In this document: in pieces, positions 18,127 through 28,343 of the stretch
How the letters are laid out: every line of letters begins with the position of its first letter
How positions within the stretch are numbered: position 1 is the stretch's first letter
Origin: Reichenbachiella agariperforans
GTDB lineage: Bacteria > Bacteroidota > Bacteroidia > Cytophagales > Cyclobacteriaceae
Reading direction: 5' to 3'
NCBI RefSeq assembly: GCF_900142205.1
Contig: NZ_FRAA01000012.1
Location: 1 to 51,610, forward strand
Length of the DNA stretch: 51,610 nucleotides
Notes under the pieces: model-generated
What the model was told of the DNA's origin: nothing
The model's input: the letters and a program-made list of their open reading frames with translations, nothing else
The model's database searches: none
Translations under genes and position numbers: made by a program

Positions 18127-21100
18127 ATGAAAAAGCAACTACTAATAATTTGTTTCATCCTATTCGGGGCAGTCATAGCCTTCGCTCAACAGAGCGTGAC
18201 AGGTACTGTGACAGCTGTCGACGAACCAGGAGGAATGCCAGGGGTCAGTGTCTTAGAAAAAGGTACAACCAACGGTACAGTAACTAATATAGACGGCCAG
18301 TTTTCGATGACTCTTAAATCCGAAGATGCCATTTTGGTATTTTCTTTTGTAGGGTATGAAACACAGGAATCCCTCGTGGCAGGTAGATCTGCTGTAGATG
18401 TGACTTTGAATCTCGATGTAGCGACTCTCTCCGAAATAGTCGTGATAGGCTATGGGGAAGTGGAAAAAGATGATGTCACAGGTGCAGTGGCTACTTTAGG
18501 AGACACAGATTTTAATCAAGGCGTGACTACTTCACCACAAGACCTATTAACAGGCCGTATGGCAGGGGTCTCAGTGACCAGCGCTGGGGGCGCACCGGGT
18601 AGTGCCTCTACCATTCGTATTAGAGGAGGATCTTCTTTAGGGGGAGCGACCAACGACCCACTGATCGTAATTGACGGTTTTCCAATCGACGATGGCGCAG
18701 TGAGTGGATTGTCCAACCCGCTCAATACTTTGAACCCAAATGATATCGAATCTTTCACAGTACTAAAGGACGCTTCTGCAGCAGCGATCTACGGTTCACG
18801 TGCATCCAATGGTGTCATCTTGATTACGACCAAAAAAGGGAAATCGGGAAAACTAAAAGTAAACCTCAATAGCCAAGTATCAGTCAGTACACCGACCAAA
18901 TATGTAGATGTGCTTACAGGAGATGAATACAGAGAGTTGGTGACAGGTCTAAACGGCTCTGATTTTAGCGGGATTGATGATGCAGCATTGAGAAAGTTGG
19001 GTGATGAAAACACCGATTGGCAAAAGGAGATATTCGAAACGGCTATTTCTCAAAACCATAACGTAAGTGTTTCAGGAGCCGCAGGAGGTATTCCTTTCAG
19101 AGCGTCTTATGGATTTACGGATCAAAACGGTATACTCAAGACGACTTCTACGACACGTCATTCTTTGTCATTGAATTTGAGTCCTAGTCTACTTGACAAC
19201 CATTTGAAAGTCAATGTCAACGCCAAAGGGACTTTGGCTAACTCTAATTTTGGAGACGAAGGAGCGGTAGGCTCTGCGGTTAATTTTGATCCAACACAGC
19301 CAGTCTACAATGGCAACAGCCGCTACAATGGCTATTTTGCCTATACCACCACGACACTACCTGACGGCAGCATCGACCCAGAAGGTCCAGCCAATACGTT
19401 CATCAGCAACCCAGTAGCGATGTTGGAGTTGAGAGAAAACACGGCAGATGTCAACCGATTCATTGGTAATGTACAGTTGGATTACAAATTTCATTTCTTT
19501 CCTGAATTGAAAGCAAATCTTAACCTTGGTATGGACAGAACAAGTACGGATGGGGTGGACAATGCGCTACCAGGGACGACATGGACTTACAGGGATTATA
19601 CAGGAGACAACGGACGTTTGCTTGACTATACGAGCGAGTCGAATTCTGAGCTTTTAGAGTTTTATCTTAACTATAATAAGAAGTTTGGTCAGCATAGCGT
19701 CGACGTGATTGGTGGATATTCGTGGCAGCACTGGGAGAGAGCAGGGACGACATTTGATAGAAACACCGATGGTACACAAGTGGTACAGGATACGAAGGAT
19801 TCGGATGAGAACTTCTTGGTGTCGTTCTACGGGCGGTTGATCTATGACTATGACAGCCGCTATGTACTGACTGCTACAGTGAGACAAGACGGTTCATCAC
19901 GGTTCATTGGAGACAACCAGTGGGGACTGTTCCCATCATTGGCACTAGCTTGGAATCTGCACAATGAGTCATTCTTGGAGGGTGTTCCTTCACTCTCCAT
20001 GTTGAAATTGAGATTGGGATATGGGGTGACTGGACAGCAAGGCCTATCGCCTGATTTGGTAGATCCTTATTATCCTGCGATTGCAAAGTACCTCAGAAGT
20101 ACAACAGGTGCATCGGTACAGTTTGGCAATGATTATTACAACACACTGAGACCGGCTGCTTATGACGCTAATCTCAAGTGGGAAGAAACGACTACTTATA
20201 ACATCGGTCTGGATTTTGGGTTTTGGGATGACAAACTCTCGGGTAGCATCGAATACTATCAGAAGACGACGGATGATCTGCTCAACAATATTCCGATCGC
20301 AGATGGGAGTAACTTTAGCAACTACCTGATCACCAATGTGGGGTCTATGGAAATCAGTGGGTTAGAGGTGTCGCTGACGGGTAGATTGGTGTCTAAGGCT
20401 GACTTTACCTGGTCTGTCGGAGCGAACTTTACTTACAACACCAGAGAGATTACACAACTCAGTAAAACCAATGATCCTAACGACCCAGGCGTACAAGTAG
20501 GGGCTATTGCTGGTGGGACGGACAACAAGATTCAAATCTTGACTGTCGGACATGCACCATACGCTTTTTATACTTTTCAGCAGGTGTATGATGCCAATGG
20601 CAATGCACTCGAAGGAATCTATGTAGATAGAACAGAAGAAGGCGGTGAAGTGATCAGCAACCAGTTCAACAAGTACCACAATCAAAATCCAAATGCGGAT
20701 GTCCTTGTCGGGATCAACTCTAGATTGAATTACAAAAACATCGATTTCTCTTTCTCAGGGAGATGGAGCATAGGCAATTATGTATATAACAATGGACTAG
20801 CGGATAATTCGCTATCGAGCTTGTATCAATCGTCGGCCAATGGCTACTTTGGAAACATCAGACAGTCAGCTGCTGAGATTGGTTTTTCTGTACCGCAGTA
20901 CTGGTCAGATATGTACGTACAGGACGCATCGTTCTTCAAGATGGACAACATCAGTTTAGGCTATACGCTAGACGGATTGTTTGAGAACAAGCTAAAAGCA
21001 AGATTGAGCTTTACGGTTCAAAATGCTTTTGTCATCACAGATTATGAGGGGATAGACCCTGAGGTTGATGGAGGGATAGACAACAATATCTACCCACGGC

Positions 21101-21138
21101 CTAGAACCTATTTGGTAGGTCTTAACCTTAATTTTTAA
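18127..21138 (+). CDS. SusC/RagA-family TonB-dependent outer-membrane transporter
   Basis: A 1,003-residue protein. It has a signal peptide (MKKQLLIICFILFGAVIAFAQ) and a CarboxypepD_reg-like domain (about 22-105, with VSVLEKGTTNGTVTNIDGQF). The plug opens with LSEIVVIGYGEVEKDDVTGA and has LLTGRMAGVSV and GSSLGG. A long 22-strand barrel follows, ending in the usual LVGLNLNF. SusC proteins import oligosaccharides in a complex with a SusD lid. No N-terminal STN signalling domain is present, in keeping with HTCS control. The ATG at 18127 was chosen over an upstream ATG at 18094 because it starts the signal peptide. It is followed by susD after 18 bp. Confidence 0.95.
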   Translation: MKKQLLIICFILFGAVIAFAQQSVTGTVTAVDEPGGMPGVSVLEKGTTNGTVTNIDGQFSMTLKSEDAILVFSFVGYETQESLVAGRSAVDVTLNLDVATLSEIVVIGYGEVEKDDVTGAVATLGDTDFNQGVTTSPQDLLTGRMAGVSVTSAGGAPGSASTIRIRGGSSLGGATNDPLIVIDGFPIDDGAVSGLSNPLNTLNPNDIESFTVLKDASAAAIYGSRASNGVILITTKKGKSGKLKVNLNSQVSVSTPTKYVDVLTGDEYRELVTGLNGSDFSGIDDAALRKLGDENTDWQKEIFETAISQNHNVSVSGAAGGIPFRASYGFTDQNGILKTTSTTRHSLSLNLSPSLLDNHLKVNVNAKGTLANSNFGDEGAVGSAVNFDPTQPVYNGNSRYNGYFAYTTTTLPDGSIDPEGPANTFISNPVAMLELRENTADVNRFIGNVQLDYKFHFFPELKANLNLGMDRTSTDGVDNALPGTTWTYRDYTGDNGRLLDYTSESNSELLEFYLNYNKKFGQHSVDVIGGYSWQHWERAGTTFDRNTDGTQVVQDTKDSDENFLVSFYGRLIYDYDSRYVLTATVRQDGSSRFIGDNQWGLFPSLALAWNLHNESFLEGVPSLSMLKLRLGYGVTGQQGLSPDLVDPYYPAIAKYLRSTTGASVQFGNDYYNTLRPAAYDANLKWEETTTYNIGLDFGFWDDKLSGSIEYYQKTTDDLLNNIPIADGSNFSNYLITNVGSMEISGLEVSLTGRLVSKADFTWSVGANFTYNTREITQLSKTNDPNDPGVQVGAIAGGTDNKIQILTVGHAPYAFYTFQQVYDANGNALEGIYVDRTEEGGEVISNQFNKYHNQNPNADVLVGINSRLNYKNIDFSFSGRWSIGNYVYNNGLADNSLSSLYQSSANGYFGNIRQSAAEIGFSVPQYWSDMYVQDASFFKMDNISLGYTLDGLFENKLKARLSFTVQNAFVITDYEGIDPEVDGGIDNNIYPRPRTYLVGLNLNF

Positions 21139-21156
21139 TCCGAAAACAGCATAAAA

Positions 21157-22713
21157 ATGAAAGCAAATAATATTTATATATCGATACTATCATTGTGCCT
21201 GCTGACCCTCGTGTCCTGTGTCAATGATTTGGATGTGAGTCCAACCGATCCAGATGTAGTAGGTTCTGACAAGGTCTATGAGACCGTGGCGGATTACAAA
21301 GAAGGCTTGGCAAAACTGTACGCGACTCTAGCACTTAGTGGACAGCAGGGACCAGATGGCTATCCAGATATTGAAGGGATAGATGAAGGGTTTGGTAACT
21401 ACCTGAGACAATATTGGAATCACCAAGAGTTGACCACTGATGAGGCGGTTTTGTCTTGGAACGATGCGACGATCAAGGATTTTCACTGGCACACATGGAC
21501 TGCCAATGACGGTTTTATCGCAGCGATGCACTCGCGCATCATGTACACCGTCGCACTGTGCAACGAGTATATCAGAGTGACCGAAGGCAAAGAGGAAGAT
21601 GAAATCAAGACATTTCAAGCGGAGGCGAGATTCCTACGTGCTTTAGCTTATTCACATGGATTGGATCTTTTTGGCGCTATGCCATTCGTGACCGAAGAGA
21701 ACTTGCCAGGAGCATTTTTTCCGGAGCGTATCACACGTGAGGATTTGTTCGCGTATGTGGAGGGGGAGTTATCTGATATGATGCCGACATTAGGAGCGGC
21801 GGGATTCGAATATGGACGAGCGGATCAGGGTGCTGCGTCTATGTTGCTCGCTAAGTTATACCTCAACGCTGAGGTGTACATCGGTGAAGACAAGTATGAC
21901 GAATGTTTGGCTGCACTACAGACTGTACTCGCAGGAGGATACACGATTCCTACGGATTATAGATACAGTTTTGTAGCGGACAACGATGAAAGCCCTGAGA
22001 TGATCTTTGCGATCACTTATGATGGGATACAGACGCAGACTTGGGGCGGTATGACATACATTTTACACTCTCAAATCGGTGGATCTATGGACGCAGAGGG
22101 TATGTTCGGGACCAGCGATGCTTGGTCTGGGTTGAGGACGACCTCAGCTTTGGTCAATAAGTTTGACATGACCAATGACAGCAGAGCGTTGTTTTGGACG
22201 GATGGACAGAGCTTAGAGATTGATGATATCAGTCTGTTCTCTAATGGCTATGCTGTCACTAAGTTTAGAAATAGAAAGTTGAATGGAGATCTATCGGATT
22301 CTAATCAGAGTGTACAGGTAGATACTGACTTTCCACTGTTTAGATTGGCGGATGCCTACCTGATGTACGCCGAAGCAGTGCTTCGTGGTGGAGAAGGGGG
22401 AACACGTGCACAGGCTTTGACCTACGTCAATGAACTACGCACACGCGCCTATGGTGACAATTCTGGGGAGGTAGCTGATGCCAATTTGGATTTGGATTTT
22501 ATCTTGGATGAGAGAGCGAGAGAGCTTTTTTGGGAAGGACACAGACGTACGGATTTGGTCAGATTTGGCAAGTTCACGACAGGGGATTACCAATGGCCAT
22601 GGAAAGGAAAAGTGAAGGAAGGGGTAGCTACAGATAGTTACCGAAATGTTTTTCCGGTGCCTTCAGCACAGCTAGTTGCCAACCCAAATCTTACCCCAAC
22701 TGACGGTTATTAA
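21157..22713 (+). CDS. RagB/SusD-family nutrient-binding outer-membrane lipoprotein
   Basis: A 518-residue lipoprotein. Its signal peptide ends in a lipobox (LLTLVSC). It has the SusD pattern: an N-terminal region with YRVTEGKEEDEIKTFQAEARFLRALAY-like helices (FQAEARFLRALAYSHGLDLFG near 150), GAASMLLAKLYLNAEVY near 228, PLFRLADAYLMYAEAVLRGG near 395, and RARELFWEGHRRTDLVRFGKF near the C-terminus. It binds oligosaccharides at the cell surface and caps the SusC barrel. It sits between susC and the SGBP gene with short gaps, so they are co-transcribed. Confidence 0.95.
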   Translation: MKANNIYISILSLCLLTLVSCVNDLDVSPTDPDVVGSDKVYETVADYKEGLAKLYATLALSGQQGPDGYPDIEGIDEGFGNYLRQYWNHQELTTDEAVLSWNDATIKDFHWHTWTANDGFIAAMHSRIMYTVALCNEYIRVTEGKEEDEIKTFQAEARFLRALAYSHGLDLFGAMPFVTEENLPGAFFPERITREDLFAYVEGELSDMMPTLGAAGFEYGRADQGAASMLLAKLYLNAEVYIGEDKYDECLAALQTVLAGGYTIPTDYRYSFVADNDESPEMIFAITYDGIQTQTWGGMTYILHSQIGGSMDAEGMFGTSDAWSGLRTTSALVNKFDMTNDSRALFWTDGQSLEIDDISLFSNGYAVTKFRNRKLNGDLSDSNQSVQVDTDFPLFRLADAYLMYAEAVLRGGEGGTRAQALTYVNELRTRAYGDNSGEVADANLDLDFILDERARELFWEGHRRTDLVRFGKFTTGDYQWPWKGKVKEGVATDSYRNVFPVPSAQLVANPNLTPTDGY

Positions 22714-22724
22714 AACATAGAGAC

Positions 22725-24161
22725 ATGAAGAATATCATAAAAATATACACATTCATTCTGGCCTCATTGGTGTTGATTTCTTGTGAGGAGGAATTAGTAG
22801 AAAAAGCGGTTTTGGATTCAGAATCAGCGGTGAACGAATTGTCGGAGCTGCCTTCTAGTAGCTATACCTTGCTATATGACGAGGGTGCCGAGGCATTTGA
22901 TGAGTTTGAATGGACAGAAGCTGATTATGGTTTTTCGGCATCTGTGACTTATACGCTCCAAGTAGCTGCTGCAGGTACCGAGTTTGCAGAGGCTAAGGGA
23001 TTAGGTACGACGCAGGCGGACAGTTTGGTGATAGCTAATGCTTCGTTGAACACTACGATTCTAGGTATGGGGGCTACAGCTGAACAAGCTTATGCGGTTG
23101 ATTTTAGAGTAGCATCCTCTATAGGAGAAGGAGTTGCCCCTGTTTATTCTAATGTAATCAGCGCAACGGTGACTCCTTACGCGACGACATTTCCTCCGAT
23201 CTATTTGATAGGGGATGCCCAAAATTGGGATCTTGGTGCGCCTATGGTATTAGAAAGCACAGGTCCAGGTGAGTACGTGGGGATCGGCCCATTTGTGGCT
23301 GACGGATTTTTCCGATTCTTCGAGACGCCGGCTTGGGATGCTACCCAGTGGAATGCAGACTATTTCGAAGGTGGAACGATACCCGATGTGTTGATCAATT
23401 CGGGGGATGGTGACGCCAACTTCCAGTATACGAGCACCGATCAAGACTATCAGATTACAGTGAACCTCAACACCAAGACCATCACGATGGAAGATGCGCC
23501 GACGCTGTATATCATTGGTGATGACCAGGGATGGGATACCAATACGGCTTTCCAGTTGGGAGCGATTGCTCCGGGTGTGTTCGAAGGGACGACCACTTTC
23601 ACGCAGGGGAGTATTTGGAGATTCTTTGAGCACGCCGATTGGGCTGCTACACAGTACAATTATACCTACTTCGAAGGAGGTACGATCCCTGCTGATTTGA
23701 CGGACGGCGGACCTGCAGACAACAACTTTACCAACGGTGCAGCCACGGGAGCTTATACGATCACAGTGAACCTCAACGAGAAGACGATCGAGATGGTCGC
23801 TGGAGAGTTAGAAGAAGAAGAGGAGGAAGAGGAAGAAACACCAACGGAAGTCACGACGCTGTTTTTGGTGGGCGATGACCAAGGGTGGTCTTTTGGGACA
23901 GCCTACGAACTGACTTACCTCGGGGATGGCAAGTTCGAAGGGACTACCGATTTTACCAACGGGTCTTCGTTTAGATTCTTTGGTGAAATGGACAACTGGA
24001 GCGACCCTGTGTTCGGGTACAGCTACTTCGCCGAAGGTTCGGTGACGGAAGTACTCGGAGACAACGAAGATGCAGACAGCAATTTTGTAGTAGTGGGAGA
24101 GACCGGTAGCTATGCGATAGCCATTGACTTGACGGCCAAAACCATCGAGTTGACTCAATAA
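22725..24161 (+). CDS. SusE/SusF-like surface glycan-binding lipoprotein with three repeated modules
   Basis: A 478-residue lipoprotein (lipobox LVLISC). An N-terminal SusE-type Ig-like domain (about 30-150) contains EFEWTEADYGFSASVTYTLQV. Three SusF-like carbohydrate-binding repeats follow at about 160-256, 262-360 and 378-478. Each begins LYIIGDDQGWD or similar, contains a FRFFE aromatic motif and ends TITVNLNEKTIEM. An acidic linker of about ten Glu residues separates repeats two and three. SusE/F-type proteins hold polysaccharide on the cell surface. Because the neighbours are GH53 enzymes, the ligand here is probably beta-galactan rather than starch. The gene ends before a cluster of hairpins. 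Confidence 0.85.
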   Translation: MKNIIKIYTFILASLVLISCEEELVEKAVLDSESAVNELSELPSSSYTLLYDEGAEAFDEFEWTEADYGFSASVTYTLQVAAAGTEFAEAKGLGTTQADSLVIANASLNTTILGMGATAEQAYAVDFRVASSIGEGVAPVYSNVISATVTPYATTFPPIYLIGDAQNWDLGAPMVLESTGPGEYVGIGPFVADGFFRFFETPAWDATQWNADYFEGGTIPDVLINSGDGDANFQYTSTDQDYQITVNLNTKTITMEDAPTLYIIGDDQGWDTNTAFQLGAIAPGVFEGTTTFTQGSIWRFFEHADWAATQYNYTYFEGGTIPADLTDGGPADNNFTNGAATGAYTITVNLNEKTIEMVAGELEEEEEEEEETPTEVTTLFLVGDDQGWSFGTAYELTYLGDGKFEGTTDFTNGSSFRFFGEMDNWSDPVFGYSYFAEGSVTEVLGDNEDADSNFVVVGETGSYAIAIDLTAKTIELTQ

Positions 24162-24173
24162 GCAATGACTAAA

Positions 24174-24265
24174 CTATCTCGTGGCGTGTAGTTGCTCCGA
24201 GATAGCCTTAGAACCAAACAGATAGCCGTGGGCTGTCGAAAACTGTCAGCCGAAGAGCGGCTTTT
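24174..24265 (+). terminator. Hairpin pair after the SGBP gene, with intrinsic terminator
   Basis: A CTATCTCG/CGAGATAG stem (24174-24181 with 24198-24205) is followed by AGCCG-AAGAG-CGGCT and TTTT at 24248-24265. This may end part of the susCD-SGBP transcripts or reduce read-through into the enzyme genes. Confidence 0.55.
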
Positions 24266-24295
24266 AAATATTGTACTTTTAACTTTTTATGCCTC

Positions 24296-24330
24296 AAATA
24301 TTGACCAGAGGCTTCCTTTGGTCAATATTT
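24296..24330 (+). promoter_or_regulatory. Perfect 12-bp hairpin just upstream of the first GH53 gene
   Basis: AAATATTGACCA (24296-24307), an 11-nt loop, and TGGTCAATATTT (24319-24330). It ends 26 bp before the chosen GH53 start. It could be an mRNA-stabilising stem, an attenuator or an operator for separate control of the enzymes. Confidence 0.6.
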
Positions 24331-24356
24331 CAGGTTTAAATTAGATGTTTTGTAAC

Positions 24357-25559
24357 ATGAATCAGATACCCAAGATGAACCTCCTATTCGCCTTTTTGAT
24401 GTTGTTGACCCTGTGGAACTGCAGTGAGGACGAAGGATCAACTCCTGATCCCGATCCAGAACCAGAGCCGGAAGTAGTTGATTTTCAGTTTGGCGCTGAT
24501 TTGTCTTATGTCAATCAGATTTTGGACCAAGGAGGGATTTTTCAAGTAGAAGGACAGGAGACGAATCCTTACGAGATTTTTGCCGACAAGGGAAACCAAA
24601 TCGTGAGGCTCAGACTGTGGCACACGCCGACTTGGACACAAGAGGTCTACGGCGAGGACGGAACCCAGATGTACAATGATCTAGCCGATGTGGAGCGTGC
24701 GATCGTCGCGAGCAAGGCCGCAGGGATGCAGGTACTTTTGGATTTTCACTACAGTGATACCTGGGCAGACCCAGAGAAGCAGTATGTGCCTGAGGCATGG
24801 GCAGATATCACAGATATCGCGGTGCTAGAGGACTCGGTTTACAACTACACGCACAAGACACTGACCTATCTCAACGACAAAGGCCTGATGCCAGAGTACG
24901 TACAGTTAGGCAATGAGACCAACTGTGGCATGATGTACTCGGATGCCAAAGCGGCTTTCCCAAATTGCAACGTGTGCAACGACAGTTGGACGAATTTTAG
25001 AGCGGTGATCAACAAGGGCATCTTGGCCGTCAACGATGTAGAAGCCAACGCTACGGTGGATACTCAGGTCATCCTACACGTCGCTGATCCCAAGAACGTC
25101 GACTGGTGGTTTGACAACCTCGGACTATCGGGGTACGACATCATCGGATTTTCATATTACCCACTGTGGCACACGACGATTGGTCTGTCGCAGTTGGAGG
25201 AGACGGTTGCGGGCTTCAAGGCCAAATACCGTAAGGACGTGATGATCCTAGAGACAGCCTACCCATGGACGACCGAGGGAGCCGATAGTTACAACAACCT
25301 CTTCGGTGGAGAAGAGGCACTGTCAGGCTATCCATACACGCCGACTGGACAATCGGATTTGTTGCAATCCATCACGCAGAGCATGATCAATGCCGGCGGA
25401 ATGGGTGTCATCTATTGGGAGCCCGCTTGGATTTCTTCGGAGATGAAGGATCTCTGGGGTACAGGCTCTGCTTGGGAGAACAACGCATTTTTTGATTATG
25501 ACGGCAATGCCAATGCCGGATTTGACTACATGACCGCTACCTATGAGGGGCAGGAGTAA
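24357..25559 (+). CDS. GH53 endo-beta-1,4-galactanase, surface lipoprotein
   Basis: A 400-residue protein. The lipobox-type end of the signal peptide (LLTLWNC) is followed by an acidic Pro/Glu/Asp linker, typical of surface-exported lipoproteins. The GH53 barrel runs from FGADLSYVNQIL to YWEPAWIS. The family motifs LRLWHTPTW, LLDFHYSDTWADPEKQ and GFSYYPLWH are clear. The acid/base Glu lies in VQLGNETNCGMM and the nucleophile Glu in MILETAYPW. It cuts beta-1,4-galactan, such as the galactan side chains of pectin. I prefer the ATG at 24357 because it gives a lysine before the hydrophobic core; 24345 and 24375 are also possible. It shares the locus with a second GH53 that is exported differently. 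Confidence 0.92.
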   Translation: MNQIPKMNLLFAFLMLLTLWNCSEDEGSTPDPDPEPEPEVVDFQFGADLSYVNQILDQGGIFQVEGQETNPYEIFADKGNQIVRLRLWHTPTWTQEVYGEDGTQMYNDLADVERAIVASKAAGMQVLLDFHYSDTWADPEKQYVPEAWADITDIAVLEDSVYNYTHKTLTYLNDKGLMPEYVQLGNETNCGMMYSDAKAAFPNCNVCNDSWTNFRAVINKGILAVNDVEANATVDTQVILHVADPKNVDWWFDNLGLSGYDIIGFSYYPLWHTTIGLSQLEETVAGFKAKYRKDVMILETAYPWTTEGADSYNNLFGGEEALSGYPYTPTGQSDLLQSITQSMINAGGMGVIYWEPAWISSEMKDLWGTGSAWENNAFFDYDGNANAGFDYMTATYEGQE

Positions 25560-25664
25560 GGACTCCCTACGCGCCAAGTAAGCACAAACAAGGACATAGA
25601 AAAATACACCGGACAGCTATCGCGAGATAGGCTGAAGGGGAGTGTATTGCGAAAGATTTTTACG

Positions 25665-28208
25665 ATGAAACATATATATCTGATGATAATCGCGGTGATG
25701 CTGGTGCATACATCGCAGGGACAAAACAGCACGGGTAGCCGTACTGATGTGACCGTGGATGCCAACGGAATCATGCACTGGCCAGACCAGACCGAGGTGC
25801 AGGGTTTTGGGGTCAACTATACCGTGCCGTTTGCGCATGCCTACCGCACGGCCATGCGCCAAGGGGTAGACATCAAAGCGGAGATCGACAAAGATGTGTA
25901 TCATTTTGCACGATTGGGATTTGATGCCTACCGTGTACACGTCTGGGACACTGAGATCTGTGACTCGTTGGGCAATTTGATCGAAAACGAGCATTTGGAG
26001 CTGTTCGATTACATGCTCATGAAAATGAAGGAGCGTAACATGAAGTTCCTCATCACACCGATTGCGTTTTGGGACAACGGCTGGCCCGAACCAGCGGAGA
26101 AAACACCAGGCTTTGCCAACAAGTACGGCAAAGAGGATTGTTTGACTAATCCGGATGCCATAGAGGCGCAGGCCAACTATCTCTATCAGTTTCTCAATCA
26201 CGTCAATCCCTACACAGGAGTTGCCTACAAGGACGATCCAGATATCGTGGCATTCGAGGTGAGCAATGAGCCGCACCACGACGAGTCGATAGAGAAAGTG
26301 ACGGCATTCGTCAGCAAGATGGTGCAGGCGATGAAGAAGACAGGCTGCCAAAAGCCGATCTTCTACAACGTCAGCCACAGCATACACCTAGAGGATGCCT
26401 ACTACGCAGCAGGGATCGATGGTGGGACCTTTCAGTGGTATCCTACTGGACTAGGGTCTGGCGAAGAAATCGGAGGCAACCTTTTGCCTAACGTGGACAA
26501 CTACGATATCCCGTTCAAGGCACACGAGGGCTTCAAGAAAGGAGCGAAAGTGGTCTACGAATTTGATGCAGCAGACGTGGGCCGCTCGTACATTTACCCT
26601 GCCATGGCGCGGAGTTTTCGTACAGCGGGGATCCAGTGGGCGACACATTTTGCCTATGACCCGACCTACATGGCTGCCAACAATACCGAGTACGATACCC
26701 ACTACATGAATCTAGTATATGCTCCGCAAAAGGCGCTGAGTTTGAAGATATGTTCGGAGGTGTTTCACCAAGTGCCCGTGTATGCGGACTATGGGGCCTA
26801 TCCAGCCAATGCGTCTTTTGAAGCCTTTCGCGTCAGCTACGAGGAGGATCTAGCAGAGATGGTCACGGAGGACAAATTCTACTATACGAATCACACGAGT
26901 ACCCTACCGTCCAATACGAAGAAACTGAAAGAGATCGCTGGCTTTGGCAACTCTGCCGTGGTACAGTACGAGGGGAGAGGGGCTTACTTCCTCGACCAAC
27001 TGGAGAAAGGAGTCTGGAGACTAGAGGTGATGCCGGATGCCGTGTGGATCGACAACTTGTTTGGCACCAATAGCCCTGACAAGAAGCTCGCCGATATCGT
27101 ATGGAATACTTGGCCGATGACGGTGCAGTTGCCCGATTTGGGAAAGGATTTTTCCATCCAAGGCATCAATACAGGAAATGCCGTGAGCGGAAAAGCAGAA
27201 GGGCAGACTGTCGCTGTATCTCCCGGCACGTACCTCATTTCCCGCAAGGGGAAAGCCGTAAAGTGGAGCGCAGCAGATACCTATAAAAACATCAGACTAG
27301 GGGAGTACACCGCCCCTGCGACTACCCTCGAAGAGACTGTCGTACTGCACAGCGCGACACAGGAAGTGACCGCTGGCACAGCACTAGAGATAGAGGCGGA
27401 GGTCGTCAGTGCATCCGCACCTGCATCGGTCAAAATCCTCCCCAATACATGGGGCGCAAAGACCTACGACATGCAACGAACGGCGGGTTATAGTTATGCA
27501 GTGACGGTCCCTGCGGAGGCGGTCAAAGCGGGGTATTTCAGTTATTATCTGCTCGTGGAGACTGAGGAGGGGACGAAGACCTATCCTGCTGGAGTGATGG
27601 GCGCACCGAAGGATTGGGATTTTTACCAAGAGGCGACCTATACCACGAGAGTCGTGGGCGAGGATTCGGATCTATATCTCTTCGATGCAGCGCGGGATTT
27701 TGAAGAGCTGAACTGGGTGTGGTCCTCAGACGTGGCATTGCTGCCGAGTGCTGAGCCTGCCAAGTCTACCTTGACCCTCGATATGGAGCAGTTGCCCACC
27801 AACGAAGACAAGAGCCTCATGACGGACTATTCGGTGCGGTCATATTTTGGAGATGTGATCGGGGCGAGAGCCGCAGCGTTGGCAGGCTATACGAAGCTGG
27901 TGCTCCGAGGAAGCTCGCAGCGCGACACGCCTGTGACGGTCACACTCATCGGTGAGGACGGGAGTAGTTTTGGGGCGACAGTGACGCTCGGTGCAGAAGC
28001 GAAGGATTACCGTTTGGCGCTGGCAGATCTGAAACCGACGCAGCTGGTGACGCTACCGAGACCCTACCCGGGCTTTTTGCCCTACTACTTCGAGCGCAGT
28101 GCCGTAGTGGAGCAGCTAGACATCTCTCGGGTCGAATCGATACAGATTTCTATCGGGGGACAGGAGACTTACCAATACAGCATCGAAAGCATACGCTTGA
28201 CAAAGTAG
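25665..28208 (+). CDS. Clan GH-A glycoside hydrolase (GH5/GH147-like), probable galactan-side enzyme
   Basis: An 847-residue secreted protein; the signal peptide ends near HTSQGQ. Residues 25-420 form a TIM barrel with FEVSNEPHH (candidate acid/base Glu) and AKVVYEFDAADVG (candidate nucleophile Glu), at the spacing of clan GH-A. The C-terminal half holds beta-sandwich domains, including a carbohydrate-binding-like domain in the last 150 residues. The position between two GH53 genes suggests a beta-galactosidase or exo-acting enzyme on galacto-oligosaccharides. GH147 beta-galactosidases are known from Bacteroides galactan loci, but I cannot assign the family by eye. Start chosen at ATG 25665; a TTG at 25647 is in frame. 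Confidence 0.75.
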   Translation: MKHIYLMIIAVMLVHTSQGQNSTGSRTDVTVDANGIMHWPDQTEVQGFGVNYTVPFAHAYRTAMRQGVDIKAEIDKDVYHFARLGFDAYRVHVWDTEICDSLGNLIENEHLELFDYMLMKMKERNMKFLITPIAFWDNGWPEPAEKTPGFANKYGKEDCLTNPDAIEAQANYLYQFLNHVNPYTGVAYKDDPDIVAFEVSNEPHHDESIEKVTAFVSKMVQAMKKTGCQKPIFYNVSHSIHLEDAYYAAGIDGGTFQWYPTGLGSGEEIGGNLLPNVDNYDIPFKAHEGFKKGAKVVYEFDAADVGRSYIYPAMARSFRTAGIQWATHFAYDPTYMAANNTEYDTHYMNLVYAPQKALSLKICSEVFHQVPVYADYGAYPANASFEAFRVSYEEDLAEMVTEDKFYYTNHTSTLPSNTKKLKEIAGFGNSAVVQYEGRGAYFLDQLEKGVWRLEVMPDAVWIDNLFGTNSPDKKLADIVWNTWPMTVQLPDLGKDFSIQGINTGNAVSGKAEGQTVAVSPGTYLISRKGKAVKWSAADTYKNIRLGEYTAPATTLEETVVLHSATQEVTAGTALEIEAEVVSASAPASVKILPNTWGAKTYDMQRTAGYSYAVTVPAEAVKAGYFSYYLLVETEEGTKTYPAGVMGAPKDWDFYQEATYTTRVVGEDSDLYLFDAARDFEELNWVWSSDVALLPSAEPAKSTLTLDMEQLPTNEDKSLMTDYSVRSYFGDVIGARAAALAGYTKLVLRGSSQRDTPVTVTLIGEDGSSFGATVTLGAEAKDYRLALADLKPTQLVTLPRPYPGFLPYYFERSAVVEQLDISRVESIQISIGGQETYQYSIESIRLTK

Positions 28209-28230
28209 CATAAGGTCAAATCAGGTCTAT

Positions 28231-28320
28231 GGCGCAACCGTCCGTTGCGCCCATGATTATTTCTTTTCCACAACAACAGCATGAAAAGCAATGATTATGA
28301 TCGCCTCTCAAGTGAGGGGC
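28231..28320 (+). terminator. Two hairpins between the GH-A and second GH53 genes
   Basis: GGCGCAAC-CGTCC-GTTGCGCC at 28231-28251 is followed by a T/A-rich stretch. A second stem, GCCTCTCA-AG-TGAGGGGC with one G-T pair, lies at 28303-28320. They may partly terminate or process the polycistronic message. Confidence 0.45.
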
Positions 28321-28343
28321 TAATAACTTAAATAGACTAGATT

